From NCBI GenBank assembly GCA_038817485.1, contig JAWAZL010000005.1, positions 36,435 through 79,068 of the forward strand: 42,634 nt of DNA, given 5' to 3'. Numbering within the stretch: position 1 is the stretch's first letter; the number at the start of each line of letters is the position of its first letter. A model generated the notes under the pieces. It was not told the origin of the DNA and did no database searches. It saw only the letters and a program-made list of their open reading frames with translations. The position numbers were made by a program, and so were the translations under genes. This DNA is from Nitrososphaerota archaeon (GTDB taxonomy: Archaea > Thermoproteota > Nitrososphaeria_A > Caldarchaeales > JAVZCJ01). Positions 1 to 8,756 of the stretch are shown here, one piece after another.

Positions 1-204
1 AAAAAATTCTAATGTAAATTTTGGTTTTAGAATCTCGGTAATAACAATTTGAAAATTAAGAAGCTGGTTTGCAAGAGTAATAGGATCGTCTGAACCATAC
101 AATACTTTAACTTCTCCGAATTTTTTTAACTTCTCAATAGCATCTGTATAAATACCAAAAAGCTCAAAACCTTTAGCTCTTACAATAGCTATTCTTGTTT
201 GCAA
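1..204 (-). CDS. Probable D-2-hydroxyacid dehydrogenase, N-terminal part only
   Basis: This reading frame stays open to the window edge, giving 68 codons with the C-terminus missing. It starts at TTG (202-204) behind a good Shine-Dalgarno site, GAGGGGAT on the minus strand. The visible protein begins with a short beta strand (RIAIVRAKGFELFGIYTD), then KLKKFGEVKVLY, an 'ANQLLNFQIVIT' stretch and a 'KPKFTLEFF' end. That order of elements matches the N-terminal half-domain of D-isomer-specific 2-hydroxyacid dehydrogenases (phosphoglycerate dehydrogenase-like proteins of archaea). The NAD-binding Rossmann domain and the catalytic Arg/Glu/His lie outside the window, so the family call is an inference from a fragment. 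Confidence 0.5.
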   Translation of the reverse strand, partial: MQTRIAIVRAKGFELFGIYTDAIEKLKKFGEVKVLYGSDDPITLANQLLNFQIVITEILKPKFTLEFF

Positions 205-287
205 TTATATCCCCTCGATTATTATAAAATTCCATTTAATTTATTATTAAATAAATTTCTGTAGCTGCATTAATTTTTCATAAAAAT

Positions 288-1919
288 TCATTTCCAGCCA
301 TACATGCGCATTATATATGGTGTAATGAATGTTTCTATGATACCTGCTATAATAAACAATGGAATTAAACCAAGCATTATGTAAATTGTTCTTTTTAAAA
401 TTTGATGAAATTCTATATTAGAGCTTAAGTTACCTTGCTTTAAAGCTTTAAGAAAGGCAGATCCTAATCTTAATCCAACAGAACCTGATATTATGAAAGC
501 AGGGAGCTCTATTATTCCATGTGGAAGTATTGCTGCCATAAATAAAGTTAAGTTTTGGATAATATCTATACTAACTCCTAATATGAAACCATTGAAAAAT
601 AATGTTGTTAAGACTGGAATAATAAATATTATCCCAGAAAGAGCAGTAGCTAGTGAAACTTGCCAATTATGAAAAGATATATTAAGAGCAAGGAAAGGTA
701 AACCATATGTTATTTTAAATAGTGGATTCATTTCTCCTGGCACATATCCTAATGCATAAAAAATTTGCCTAATTCCTGAGTATGAAATCCATTCTCCAAT
801 TAATATTCCTAAAGAGAAAGTAATTATTGAAAAAATATGAAATGAAATATTTTTAGGCTTAACGAGAAAATCGGTAAGTTCATATAAACCTTTCTTAATC
901 TTTTCTAATCCTGTTTTTAGGATATATGAAAAAACATCTTTTAAAATTGAAGCATTGATAGAATATGAAACAATAATAGAATTTGGTTGCGCTTTAAGAA
1001 AAATTGAAGTTTTAAATATATGAAAAATTGGAATTATGATAAAGCTTAAAACAAGTGTTATAATCGATGAAAGCTGAATACCAAGTAGACTTGCTATTAA
1101 TGAAATAATAACTATCAATATTAAAGATAAAGCTCTTAAAATACAATATGCTAGTGTATCAATAGGAAGTTCTTTACATACCATTATACTTTTCTTTATA
1201 GAAGAAAATCCATAAAAACCATTTATAGCCGCAGGGTATGTATAAAGAGTTAACACTGTGAAAATTAATGTGAAAATTAATGCGATTAATATAAAACCTA
1301 ACCATAAAAGGAGCTTATTAATAATAAATGATGGATGCTGTAATTGGTCTAAACCCATAGTTGATAAGTGTAGAATATCAAAAAATATCCAAGCAAGTGC
1401 TAAAGATATTGGTCCATATTTTACAATTTCAACTATTAATACTGTCCAAGCCATTCTAGCCCATCTTACTTTTATTTCTTCTAATACATTTGATATTGAA
1501 AGTGTGCCATTACGTAATAAGTTAAAATAAGAACCATATTCTGCAGAATTTAGAAAACCACCAGCTATAATAGAAGCTAAAAAGAATATAACTGCTGCTA
1601 TAATAAGAGCAAATATAATTATTGAAATAATTGAAGAAAGTATTGAAAATAATGTTAAGAAATCATTAGCTATAAGTGCATTTGCAATCTCATTTAGAAT
1701 ATTTGTTGCAGCAAGTTGAGATAAGAAAAATATAAGAGTAATAACTATTATAGACTCTTTTAAAACTTCAACAGCACTACTTAGCATTATAGGAAAAATT
1801 GATAATGGATTAAATCGCCAGAGCCAATATGATATATTAAATAAGCTTTCTAATTTAGTTTGCTTATCTAATAATTGATATGAACGTAAAGAAGATTCTG
1901 GCGTTGAAGAAGCACTCAT
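288..1919 (-). CDS. Multi-pass membrane protein with C-terminal SpoIIM (DUF95) domain
   Basis: A 543-residue integral membrane protein with roughly ten or more hydrophobic segments. The last ~190 residues carry the SpoIIM/DUF95 signature: a helix ending 'GILIGEW', then 'FFNGFILG', and the diagnostic 'AAILPHGIIELPAFIISG' followed by 'GLRLG'. The N-terminal ~340 residues form a separate membrane domain (about residues 25-310) that I do not recognise. Archaeal SpoIIM proteins are not linked to sporulation; their role in the membrane is unknown. It is usually a ~200-residue protein, so this is a fusion or an extended version. It stands alone between a diverging fragment and a long non-coding region. 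Confidence 0.7.
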   Translation of the reverse strand: MSASSTPESSLRSYQLLDKQTKLESLFNISYWLWRFNPLSIFPIMLSSAVEVLKESIIVITLIFFLSQLAATNILNEIANALIANDFLTLFSILSSIISIIIFALIIAAVIFFLASIIAGGFLNSAEYGSYFNLLRNGTLSISNVLEEIKVRWARMAWTVLIVEIVKYGPISLALAWIFFDILHLSTMGLDQLQHPSFIINKLLLWLGFILIALIFTLIFTVLTLYTYPAAINGFYGFSSIKKSIMVCKELPIDTLAYCILRALSLILIVIISLIASLLGIQLSSIITLVLSFIIIPIFHIFKTSIFLKAQPNSIIVSYSINASILKDVFSYILKTGLEKIKKGLYELTDFLVKPKNISFHIFSIITFSLGILIGEWISYSGIRQIFYALGYVPGEMNPLFKITYGLPFLALNISFHNWQVSLATALSGIIFIIPVLTTLFFNGFILGVSIDIIQNLTLFMAAILPHGIIELPAFIISGSVGLRLGSAFLKALKQGNLSSNIEFHQILKRTIYIMLGLIPLFIIAGIIETFITPYIMRMYGWK

Positions 1920-1920
1920 A

Positions 1921-2378
1921 TAGAAAAAATACTCTTAAGAATATTTAAGTTTTAAAATCGATTACTGTATTTTCAACTCTTCTTAAAAAAGGGTTTAAAA
2001 AAATCTAAATTTTTAGTGAAATCATTATAAAGAAAGTATAATTTCTAAAGGTATTTTATTAATTAGAATTTAGAATTTTGTCTTATTTTAAATAAATAGA
2101 ACTAGAATTATTAAAGAAACTATACAATTATTTATTAAAAACAAACTCCTCCAAAAAATATTGCAAAAAAGAACTATTGAAATCTTTAAAATATGAATAA
2201 GATCTTTTAAAGCCTTTTTTTAAAGAAGAGGTGTAGGAAAGAGTAGCTAGAATTAAGCTTCTCTATTATATGAAGCAGCTTCTCACTAAAGAATAAATAG
2301 AATAAAAATTCTTTAAGATATTAAAAGAACAATATTTCGAGAAATAAAATAAAATGTTAGTTCAAAAATTTAATCAAT
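1921..2378. other. Non-coding stretch upstream of the tfb promoters
   Basis: Very AT-rich sequence between the SpoIIM gene and the tfb promoters. All frames are broken by frequent stops. I see no RNA gene, no clear gene remnant and no long repeat. It may hold the SpoIIM promoter close to 1920-1960, where runs such as tttaagttttaaa occur. Confidence 0.5.
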
Positions 2379-2439
2379 AGAAAAGTTTATATATTAGTTT
2401 GTATATCTTTAAAGAGAAAAGTTTATATATTAGTTCGTA
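2379..2439 (+). promoter_or_regulatory. Twin tfb promoters: 25-bp direct repeat, each copy with a TATA box
   Basis: Two copies of a 25-bp unit, 2379-2403 and 2415-2439, differ by one base. Each contains a purine-rich BRE-like GAAAAG followed by the TATA element TTTATATATT. Start-to-start distance is 36 bp. From normal archaeal spacing (about 25 nt from the TATA centre) transcription would begin near 2415 and near 2451. The first transcript would carry the complete leader hairpin described below; the second would begin inside its left arm. Confidence 0.65.
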
Positions 2440-2496
2440 ATGGTTGAATTTCCTAATCAGCGAGCATTTTTAGGTAATTTTAATGCTATGAGCTAA
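2440..2496 (+). CDS. Possible 18-codon upstream ORF in the tfb leader
   Basis: ATG at 2440 opens a short frame of 18 codons ending in TAA at 2494-2496, 27 bases before the tfb start. It reads MVEFPNQRAFLGNFNAMS. It spans most of the leader hairpin, so the ORF may simply be a by-product of that structure. No Shine-Dalgarno site precedes it. It could only be translated from a transcript starting at the upstream promoter, because the downstream promoter should start after its ATG. Confidence 0.25.
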   Translation: MVEFPNQRAFLGNFNAMS

Positions 2497-2504
2497 TTAG
2501 GAAA
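2449..2504 (+). promoter_or_regulatory. Hairpin in the tfb 5' leader
   Basis: TTTCCTAATCAGC (2449-2461) pairs with GCTAATTAGGAAA (2492-2504), 12 of 13 positions. Inside it, AGCATT (2463-2468) pairs with AATGCT (2482-2487). The result is a two-tier stem with a small internal loop (G opposite ATGA) and a 13-nt apical loop. It ends two bases before the GGGAGGGG Shine-Dalgarno site (2507-2514) of tfb. A structure here could control ribosome access, act as an operator at DNA level, or both. Confidence 0.55.
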
Positions 2505-2523
2505 TAGGGAGGGGTATTTAAAA

Positions 2524-3492
2524 ATGGAAAAAGAAAAATTTTTAGGAAAATATAGATGTCCACAATGTGGTAGTAAGTACTTAATAGAAGATAGTAGAAC
2601 AGGAGAAATTTCTTGTCAATCTTGTGGATATGTATTATCAGAAATTGTCATAGATCAAGGTCCTGAATGGAGAGAATTTGAAGAAAGTGAAAAAAGTAGA
2701 AGTCGTGTTGGCCCTCCACAATCAATTATGTATGAACATTTAGGATTATCAACTACTATTCCTAAAGATTTTAAAGATGCTCAAGGAAAGGCTCTTCCAA
2801 AAGAAGCTAGGAAACATTTAAGTGAATTAAGAAAAGCTGATTATAGATCTCAAGTAAATATTGCTCAAAAAAGAAACCTTGAACAAGCAGCAAATGTTTT
2901 AAGAATATATGCAGATAAACTTAATTTACCAGATTATGTTATTGAGGGGGCTATGCAAATTTATAAAGAAGCATTAAAAAAGGACCTTATACGTGGAAGA
3001 GCTATTAGAAATATTATAGCTGCAGCAACTTACGCTGCTTGTAGAATTTCTGGAACTCCAAGAGATTTAAGAGAATTTGAAAAAGCATACCCAATTGTTA
3101 CTAAAAAAGATATTGCAAGAGATTATAGATTATTAATGAAATACCTTAATCTTAAAGTTCAATTAACAGATCCAACCATATATGTTAATAAAATTGCTTC
3201 AAAACTTGGTTTAAGTCAAAATATTATTCAAGAAACAATTAAAATATTGAATAAAGCTGAAGAAGTTGGAGCAACAATAGGTAAAGATCCTGTAGGAATT
3301 GCAGCTGCAGCCTTATATTTAGCATGTAGAGAAAATAATATAGATATTATGCAAAAAGATGTTGCTAAAGCTTCTGGGGTCACATTAGTTACTATTAGAA
3401 ATAGGTCTAAAGATTTAGAAGAATATATAAAGAGTATTCCTAAAGAAGAAAAGAAAGAAGCGAAAGAGATAACATCTGTAGCAGAAAGTTAA
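2524..3492 (+). CDS. tfb: Transcription initiation factor B (TFB)
   Basis: TFB recruits RNA polymerase to the TBP-TATA complex. The 322-residue protein is of normal length. Residues 10-36 form the zinc ribbon with C12, C15, C31 and C34. Residues ~38-70 include the B-reader-like segment 'GPEWREFEESEKSRSRVG', with the archaeal/eukaryotic consensus WR.F. Two cyclin-like repeats follow at about 115-205 and 215-305; the second ends in a helix-turn-helix ('QKDVAKASGVTLVTIRNR') that contacts the BRE. The charged tail (about 305-322, rich in Lys and Glu) is variable in the family. The gene has a GGGAGGGG ribosome site 9 bases before ATG and two tandem promoters. It converges on the helicase gene with only 11 bases between stop codons. 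Confidence 0.97.
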   Translation: MEKEKFLGKYRCPQCGSKYLIEDSRTGEISCQSCGYVLSEIVIDQGPEWREFEESEKSRSRVGPPQSIMYEHLGLSTTIPKDFKDAQGKALPKEARKHLSELRKADYRSQVNIAQKRNLEQAANVLRIYADKLNLPDYVIEGAMQIYKEALKKDLIRGRAIRNIIAAATYAACRISGTPRDLREFEKAYPIVTKKDIARDYRLLMKYLNLKVQLTDPTIYVNKIASKLGLSQNIIQETIKILNKAEEVGATIGKDPVGIAAAALYLACRENNIDIMQKDVAKASGVTLVTIRNRSKDLEEYIKSIPKEEKKEAKEITSVAES

Positions 3493-3503
3493 ATTAAATA
3501 ATT

Positions 3504-5672
3504 TTAATCCAATCGAGTTGTTACACCATAAACTCTTATATATAATTTACCATCTAAATGGTATAATTTTGCAGCTGCTTTAAATCTACTTCCTTTTTTT
3601 ATAAGTTGTCTTGGGCCATAATATTCTGAGGATTCTAAAATAGCATGCCATTTATCATCTACTACTACTATAGCTTTTCCAGGAAGTATTTTTTCAACTT
3701 CAATCTCATGAGTATTTGCTTCATAATTTGCCCTTCTATTTAAAACATTTTCCATGAAAACATAACCATATGGCATAATTTTCTCTCCTTTTAAGTATAT
3801 TTGGTTTGCTTTTTCAAGTTTCTTAATAGATGCATTTATTATTCCAGGACTTAAACCCTCATACTCACCCTCTTCTATTAGTGATTTAATACTTATTCCA
3901 TTTTCACCAGCTTCTAAAACTTTCTTTAAAATATATTTTGAAACAGCATTTACTTCTTTATAAAAAGATTTTTCTAATACTTCATCATATTCATCAATAA
4001 TATCTAATACGCTTTGAATTAAAATAGGTTTAGCTTCTTCTTTATGAGAAGGTACTTCCAATTTTATTAATTTTTCAGCTTCAATAATTTTCTCCATAGG
4101 AATTATACATGGTTTAAATTGTTCAATTCTCTTAAATGGTTTAAGCTCCATATTCAAATTCTTTATTATTTCAATCATTTTCTCAACTTTTCTTTTACTT
4201 GTCCTAAGATAAGCCATATCCAATGTATTTTCTGTTGCAAGAATTACTACTTTTCCAATTCTAGCTCTTCCTGTTCTACCTCTTCTTTGAATATACCTTA
4301 TTTCGCTTGGAACAGGTTCATAAAATATTACTAAATCTACTTGAGGAATATCTAATCCCTCTTCACCTATACTTGTTGAAACTAATATTTTTATTTCTCC
4401 ATTTCTAAATTTTTCTAATATTTCAATTTGTTCTTCTTGAGTCATTTCAATTTCTTTATTTCTTTGACCATGCCCAATGAATTTTTCAGCTTTAAACCCA
4501 CTTTCTTTAAGAATAGAAGAAAGATAAAATGCAGTATCTCTATATTGTGTGAATACTAATATTCTTCCATTTTGATTTAAAGTTAATTCATTTTCTATTA
4601 TTCTTTTTAATAAATAAATTTTTGGATGTTCTTCAAAAGGCCCTTCTTTTATTTTTTGAAAAACTTTATAGAATGATGGATCCTTCATAAGAATTTTATG
4701 AATTCTTTTTTCTCCTTCAGCAATTTTTTCTATAAAATGTAAAAGGGCATGCATTCCTTGGCTATCTAAAAGTTCAAGAGCATGATAAAGTATTAAAGCA
4801 ATAGATTGAATAGCTAAAATATTATATAAAGCCCCTCTTTCTTCATCAAGCATAGATTCTTCAATTCTAATCCTTAATTCTTCTCCTATTTCAAGTAAAT
4901 CTTTTCTATAAATATATTTTGGATCTTTTTTAATAACACCTAGAGAATGAAGCTCTTTTAATTTTTCATTTAAGCTTTCTTTTAAAATATTTCTAATATT
5001 TATATAAGATTCTGGCTGCTTAACTATTTTAATTTCCATTTTTATTGGATTAATGTATTTTTTAACATCTTCATCTTCTTCTGTTCTAGCTATAATTTGT
5101 TCTATGAAAAGTGCATCACAAACTTCTTTTATCCTTTGTTTATTAGCACCAGGACTAGCAGTTAAACCAATAATAATTGGATAAGGACATTGGCTTACAT
5201 ATTTTTTAGCAACTTTTGTATAAGCATAATCTTTTACAGCTCTATGGCATTCATCAAATATTAATAAACTAAAATCTTTTAAATTTAACCCTGCATCTAA
5301 ATCATTTCTAACAGTTTCAGGAGTAGCAAAGAAAATTTTTGCTTTACTATTATTCCATAAATGCAATCTATAATCTGGATTCATTTTTCCAGTTATAATT
5401 TGTGTATCCTCAGGCATTATTTTTAAAACTTTTAAGAAAACATCTCTATGCTGATTAACTAAAGGTTTTGTTGGAGCCATGAATAATATTTTTTTATCAT
5501 AATAATTATACAAAAAATAAGCTGAAATTAATGCTGCTATTATTGTTTTTCCTAGAGCGGTTGGAAGAACAATTAAAGTATTCTTTTTAATCGACTCTCT
5601 AGCTATGTTATCTTGAAACTCTCTATACTCTAAAACCTCTTTCCTAATAAGAGGATTATTATAGAGACTCAT
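3504..5672 (-). CDS. hef: Hef/Mph1-family DNA helicase without a nuclease domain
   Basis: An SF2 helicase of the Hef/FANCM family, which acts on stalled forks and branched DNA. In the 722 residues I see motif I 'LPTALGKT' (36-43), motif Ia 'APTKPLVNQH', motif II DECH (140-143), motif III 'GLTASPG', motif V 'TSIGEEGLDIPQVDLV' and motif VI 'QRRGRTGRA'. The helical insert between the RecA domains (about 215-345) is typical of the family. Euryarchaeal Hef carries a C-terminal XPF-type nuclease with a GDxnERKxxxD motif; none is present here. Instead there is a probable winged helix (about 575-640) and an all-beta tail of ~65 residues. Its ATG overlaps the TGA of the upstream small gene by 4 bases, so the two are translationally coupled. 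Confidence 0.88.
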   Translation of the reverse strand: MSLYNNPLIRKEVLEYREFQDNIARESIKKNTLIVLPTALGKTIIAALISAYFLYNYYDKKILFMAPTKPLVNQHRDVFLKVLKIMPEDTQIITGKMNPDYRLHLWNNSKAKIFFATPETVRNDLDAGLNLKDFSLLIFDECHRAVKDYAYTKVAKKYVSQCPYPIIIGLTASPGANKQRIKEVCDALFIEQIIARTEEDEDVKKYINPIKMEIKIVKQPESYINIRNILKESLNEKLKELHSLGVIKKDPKYIYRKDLLEIGEELRIRIEESMLDEERGALYNILAIQSIALILYHALELLDSQGMHALLHFIEKIAEGEKRIHKILMKDPSFYKVFQKIKEGPFEEHPKIYLLKRIIENELTLNQNGRILVFTQYRDTAFYLSSILKESGFKAEKFIGHGQRNKEIEMTQEEQIEILEKFRNGEIKILVSTSIGEEGLDIPQVDLVIFYEPVPSEIRYIQRRGRTGRARIGKVVILATENTLDMAYLRTSKRKVEKMIEIIKNLNMELKPFKRIEQFKPCIIPMEKIIEAEKLIKLEVPSHKEEAKPILIQSVLDIIDEYDEVLEKSFYKEVNAVSKYILKKVLEAGENGISIKSLIEEGEYEGLSPGIINASIKKLEKANQIYLKGEKIMPYGYVFMENVLNRRANYEANTHEIEVEKILPGKAIVVVDDKWHAILESSEYYGPRQLIKKGSRFKAAAKLYHLDGKLYIRVYGVTTRLD

Positions 5673-5995
5673 ATTTCTATTGCTTCTTTACTTGGTTTAG
5701 CTCTTTTTATAGCTTTTGGATTAACATTATCTAAAGCTTTTAAAAGATATTCTAATTTTTCATTATTTATTAAATTCTTAAATTCTTTTAATTCTTCAGA
5801 ATTTCTTAATATTACTCCTCTTCTTTTTGTTGGATTTCCATATTCATCTACTGGATTCAATTCTACAGCTATACTTGCTGGTTTACTTTTCAATTGAGGA
5901 ATTTTTAAAATGAATACCCCTGCAATTGTTGTTTGTCTCCTTTCCCAATCTTTTCCATTTTCAAGAAAATCTTTCAATTTATCTTCCAATGACAT
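5669..5995 (-). CDS. Small conserved protein coupled to Hef; possible PC4-like ssDNA-binding fold
   Basis: 108 residues, function not known to me. The layout is an N-terminal helix with WERR (residues 17-20), a set of beta strands (about 22-62: 'TTIAGVFILKIPQLKS', 'ASIAVELNPVDEYGNP'), a 'KRRGVILRNSEELKEFKNLI' segment, then a helical tail rich in Lys. Strands followed by K-R-G-[hydrophobic] and a long helix resemble the PC4/ThermoDBP class of single-stranded DNA-binding proteins, but this is a visual likeness, not a family match. The 4-base overlap with the helicase gene supports a shared role. Start ATG at 5995; no strong ribosome site was seen, so it may be leaderless. Confidence 0.75.
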   Translation of the reverse strand: MSLEDKLKDFLENGKDWERRQTTIAGVFILKIPQLKSKPASIAVELNPVDEYGNPTKRRGVILRNSEELKEFKNLINNEKLEYLLKALDNVNPKAIKRAKPSKEAIEI

Positions 5996-6213
5996 AAAAA
6001 ATTAAATAATTAAATTTGAATATAAAGATTTATTAATAAACATTTTCTTATTAATTAAATTAACTTATCTTAATTACTTTTCTTAAAATAATTGAGGCAG
6101 GAAAGGAAAATAAAAGCATGAAAAGCATAAATTGAAAAATTTATATTTATCTTTTTAAGCTTTTTCTGAAAAACAATTTAATAAAAAATAACATAAAATT
6201 ACTGTGATAATTA

Positions 6214-7434
6214 TTGAACATAGGATATAGAATAATTGAATTAATAAATGATATTAATCATTTTAAAAGAGATACAAAACTTATGATTCTATCAGATTTT
6301 CTTGCATGGATTGCTTTCGGGCTTTATTCTACTGTTTTTCAATTTTATCTCATATATAATGGCTATGATGGTACAATGTTAGGAACGATATTCATGATAA
6401 CTAATGCAACTTCTTCAATATTAATGATTCCTGGAGGCTTAATAGCAGACTATTATGGAAAGAAAAAAGTATTAATAATTGGTACTTTAATGAGCATACT
6501 TCCTATAATGATAATGCTTTTTTCCACCTATTTTCCAATTGTTGCTTTTTCTGCAGTAATCTTAGGATTATCTTATGCTTTTTCATGGCCAACATTTTCA
6601 GCTCTTTTTGCAGATACGATGGATAAAAAAGAAATGGATTTTGGTTTTAGTGTGAATGCTTTTTTTCAATCTTTCTCATTTGCTATTGGAAGCATACTTA
6701 GTTGGACTCCGAATATTTTAAGCATGAAATTTAATTATACACTAGTTGATTCTTATAAATTTACTCTCGGAATAATAGCACTATTAATGTTTTTATCTAC
6801 TATCCCACTATTTAGAATTAAATCTATTAATCAATTAAAGGGAAAAAGGAAGCTAAATCTTAAAATAAGATCTAGTAGGGTAGCTTTAAAATATATGGTA
6901 GCAAATGCTATTGTTGCTTTTGGTGCAGGTATAACTATTCAAATGTTTGGCTATTATTTTTATAAGAAATTTGGGATTAAAGAAGATGCATATGGTACTC
7001 TGAGTTTTATTACAAATATTGTATGCTCACCAACTTTTCTAATAGCTCCAAAACTTTCTCAAAAAATAGGAATATTAACTACTATAATATATACTCAATT
7101 AGCTTCTATTCCAGGTTTAATATTTATTACATTTTCGCCAAATTTTGCAATAGCTTCAATAATTTATATTTATAGACAAACATTGATGAATATGACGAAT
7201 CCACTTATAGGATCATTACTTATGAAACTTGTTAAAGAAGAAGAGAGAGCTACTGTAAATAGTTTATCAAATCTAAGTTGGTCTATTTCAAATGCGTTAG
7301 GTATGCCAATAGGTGGATATATAATGGATAATATAATGGTTGATTTGCCACCTTACCTAACTTCTGCATTTTATTTATTTTATGTTATAATATTCTATAT
7401 TTTAATGAAAAATGAATTATATAAAATAAATTAA
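6214..7434 (+). CDS. Major facilitator superfamily transporter
   Basis: 406 residues with about 12 hydrophobic segments in two halves separated by a basic central loop ('KGKRKLNLKIRSSR', about residues 209-222). Between TM2 and TM3 is the MFS motif A variant 'GLIADYYGKKKVLI', which fixes the superfamily. The substrate cannot be inferred; general drug/H+ antiporter-like or sugar-like carriers are possible. The start is TTG at 6214, placed five bases behind GTGAT. A second start at an internal ATG (6283) would remove the first 23 residues but no membrane segment. It stands as a single gene. Confidence 0.8.
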   Translation: MNIGYRIIELINDINHFKRDTKLMILSDFLAWIAFGLYSTVFQFYLIYNGYDGTMLGTIFMITNATSSILMIPGGLIADYYGKKKVLIIGTLMSILPIMIMLFSTYFPIVAFSAVILGLSYAFSWPTFSALFADTMDKKEMDFGFSVNAFFQSFSFAIGSILSWTPNILSMKFNYTLVDSYKFTLGIIALLMFLSTIPLFRIKSINQLKGKRKLNLKIRSSRVALKYMVANAIVAFGAGITIQMFGYYFYKKFGIKEDAYGTLSFITNIVCSPTFLIAPKLSQKIGILTTIIYTQLASIPGLIFITFSPNFAIASIIYIYRQTLMNMTNPLIGSLLMKLVKEEERATVNSLSNLSWSISNALGMPIGGYIMDNIMVDLPPYLTSAFYLFYVIIFYILMKNELYKIN

Positions 7435-7589
7435 TGATTTATAATTATTTCTTATGCATCAAACTGTTTTTAAAAGTATTTATAAGATTTTTAATGCTAT
7501 TCTTAGTGTTCTAAATAATGGACATCTCGTTCTAAAGCATACGATTAAATTCAACCATTGTTATATTCTTAATAAAAAAGTGGTTAAAA

Positions 7590-8402
7590 ATGTTTGAAAA
7601 TAAAAAAGTAGTTTTAAACATTGTTTTAGCAGCTATTGCAATAGCTCTATTAGGTATTAATATAGTAATGATTATGCCTATATATTCAACTTTAGCATCT
7701 CTATCATATGCTAATGAAAAGAATAATGAAGATATTATAAAATCAACTATTTTGGAGGGGGCTGCTACAATAGAAGAAAAAACTATAACAGTAAGTGGAA
7801 CTGGGACTGCTGCTAGTAAACCTGAAATTGCAATAGTATATTTAAGCGTAATTACTAGAAGTGAGTTAGCTTCTGAGGCTCAAAGAATTAATGCTGAAAA
7901 AATGAATAGTGCAATAAATGCTTTAAAAAATGCTGGAATAAAAGAAGAACAAATAGAAACTACAAGATATAGTTTACAACCAATATATGAATATGATGAA
8001 AAGCTTAGAAGGTCTGTATTAGTTGGCTATCAATGTGTAAATACTATAAAAGTAACTTTAGAAGAATTGAATAAAGTTGGTAAAATAATAGATACAGCTG
8101 TTTTAGCTGGAGTTAATGAAGTTTCTTCAATAACATTTTCTTTAAAAGAAGAAACTATTGAAAAGCTTAAACTTGAAGCCTTAACTAAAGCTGTTGAAGA
8201 TGCGAAAGTGAAAGCTGAAACTGTTGCTAAAGCTGCAGGAATAAAGATTATAGGTCCAAAGAAAATAGATATTGGAGTATATGTCCCTCCTATAAGGTAT
8301 GAGTTAGTGAAAGAAGCTATGGTAGTACCTGAAACACCTATAATAGCTCCAGAAGAACTTACTGTATCTATGAATGTCAATATAGTTTATGAATTTGAGT
8401 AA
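7590..8402 (+). CDS. Membrane-anchored SIMPL-domain (DUF541) protein
   Basis: 270 residues. An N-terminal hydrophobic helix (about 8-35) acts as signal anchor. The rest is the SIMPL/DUF541 domain: it begins with 'KTITVSGTGTAASKPEIA', continues with 'GIKEEQIETTRYSLQPIYEYD' and 'GYQCVNTIKVTL', and ends with 'EALTKAVEDAKVKAETVAKAAG'. These are the strong landmarks of the family that includes E. coli YggE, linked to oxidative stress defence by an unknown mechanism. The protein should face outside the membrane. The gene is alone and converges on the two small AsnC-domain genes. Confidence 0.88.
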   Translation: MFENKKVVLNIVLAAIAIALLGINIVMIMPIYSTLASLSYANEKNNEDIIKSTILEGAATIEEKTITVSGTGTAASKPEIAIVYLSVITRSELASEAQRINAEKMNSAINALKNAGIKEEQIETTRYSLQPIYEYDEKLRRSVLVGYQCVNTIKVTLEELNKVGKIIDTAVLAGVNEVSSITFSLKEETIEKLKLEALTKAVEDAKVKAETVAKAAGIKIIGPKKIDIGVYVPPIRYELVKEAMVVPETPIIAPEELTVSMNVNIVYEFE

Positions 8403-8513
8403 TCCATCTTTTTTATTTTTTATTTAAAATAGAGAAAATGATTATTAAAAAATCTATATGAGTTTCTTCCGAAAAATAAATAAAAAAAGAGGATATTATT
8501 TAATTATTGAATT

Positions 8514-8741
8514 CTATTGGGCAGTTTCCATAAGCGATTCTGTGCTTTTAATTCCTGAAATTGCATTTATTTTAGATATTACTTTGCTTAAAGCTTCAAA
8601 AGTTGAAGCTTCTGCAAAAGCAACAATATCATATCTTCCAAATACAAAATAAGCACTTTTAACTTCAGGAAACTTTTTAACACTTTCTAAAACTTCATTG
8701 CCTTTCCCTGGAAGAATCCTAATTAAAATACAAGACATCAT
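8514..8741 (-). CDS. Stand-alone Lrp/AsnC ligand-binding (RAM) domain, copy 2
   Basis: About 75 residues made of one alpha-beta sandwich domain (beta-alpha-beta-beta-alpha-beta), with no DNA-binding helix-turn-helix. Landmarks are 'ILIRILPGKGNEVLESV', 'PEVKSAYFVFGRYDIVAFAE' and a final 'ISGIKSTESLM', matching the AsnC_trans_reg domain that binds small effectors and forms octamers. The start is best placed at ATG 8739-8741, because AAGAGGTG (8751-8758) sits nine bases before it; an upstream GTG at 8753 overlaps that ribosome site. It lies directly downstream of a paralogue, so they form an operon. Confidence 0.8.
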   Translation of the reverse strand: MMSCILIRILPGKGNEVLESVKKFPEVKSAYFVFGRYDIVAFAEASTFEALSKVISKINAISGIKSTESLMETAQ

Positions 8742-8756
8742 TCTTTTTAACACCTC

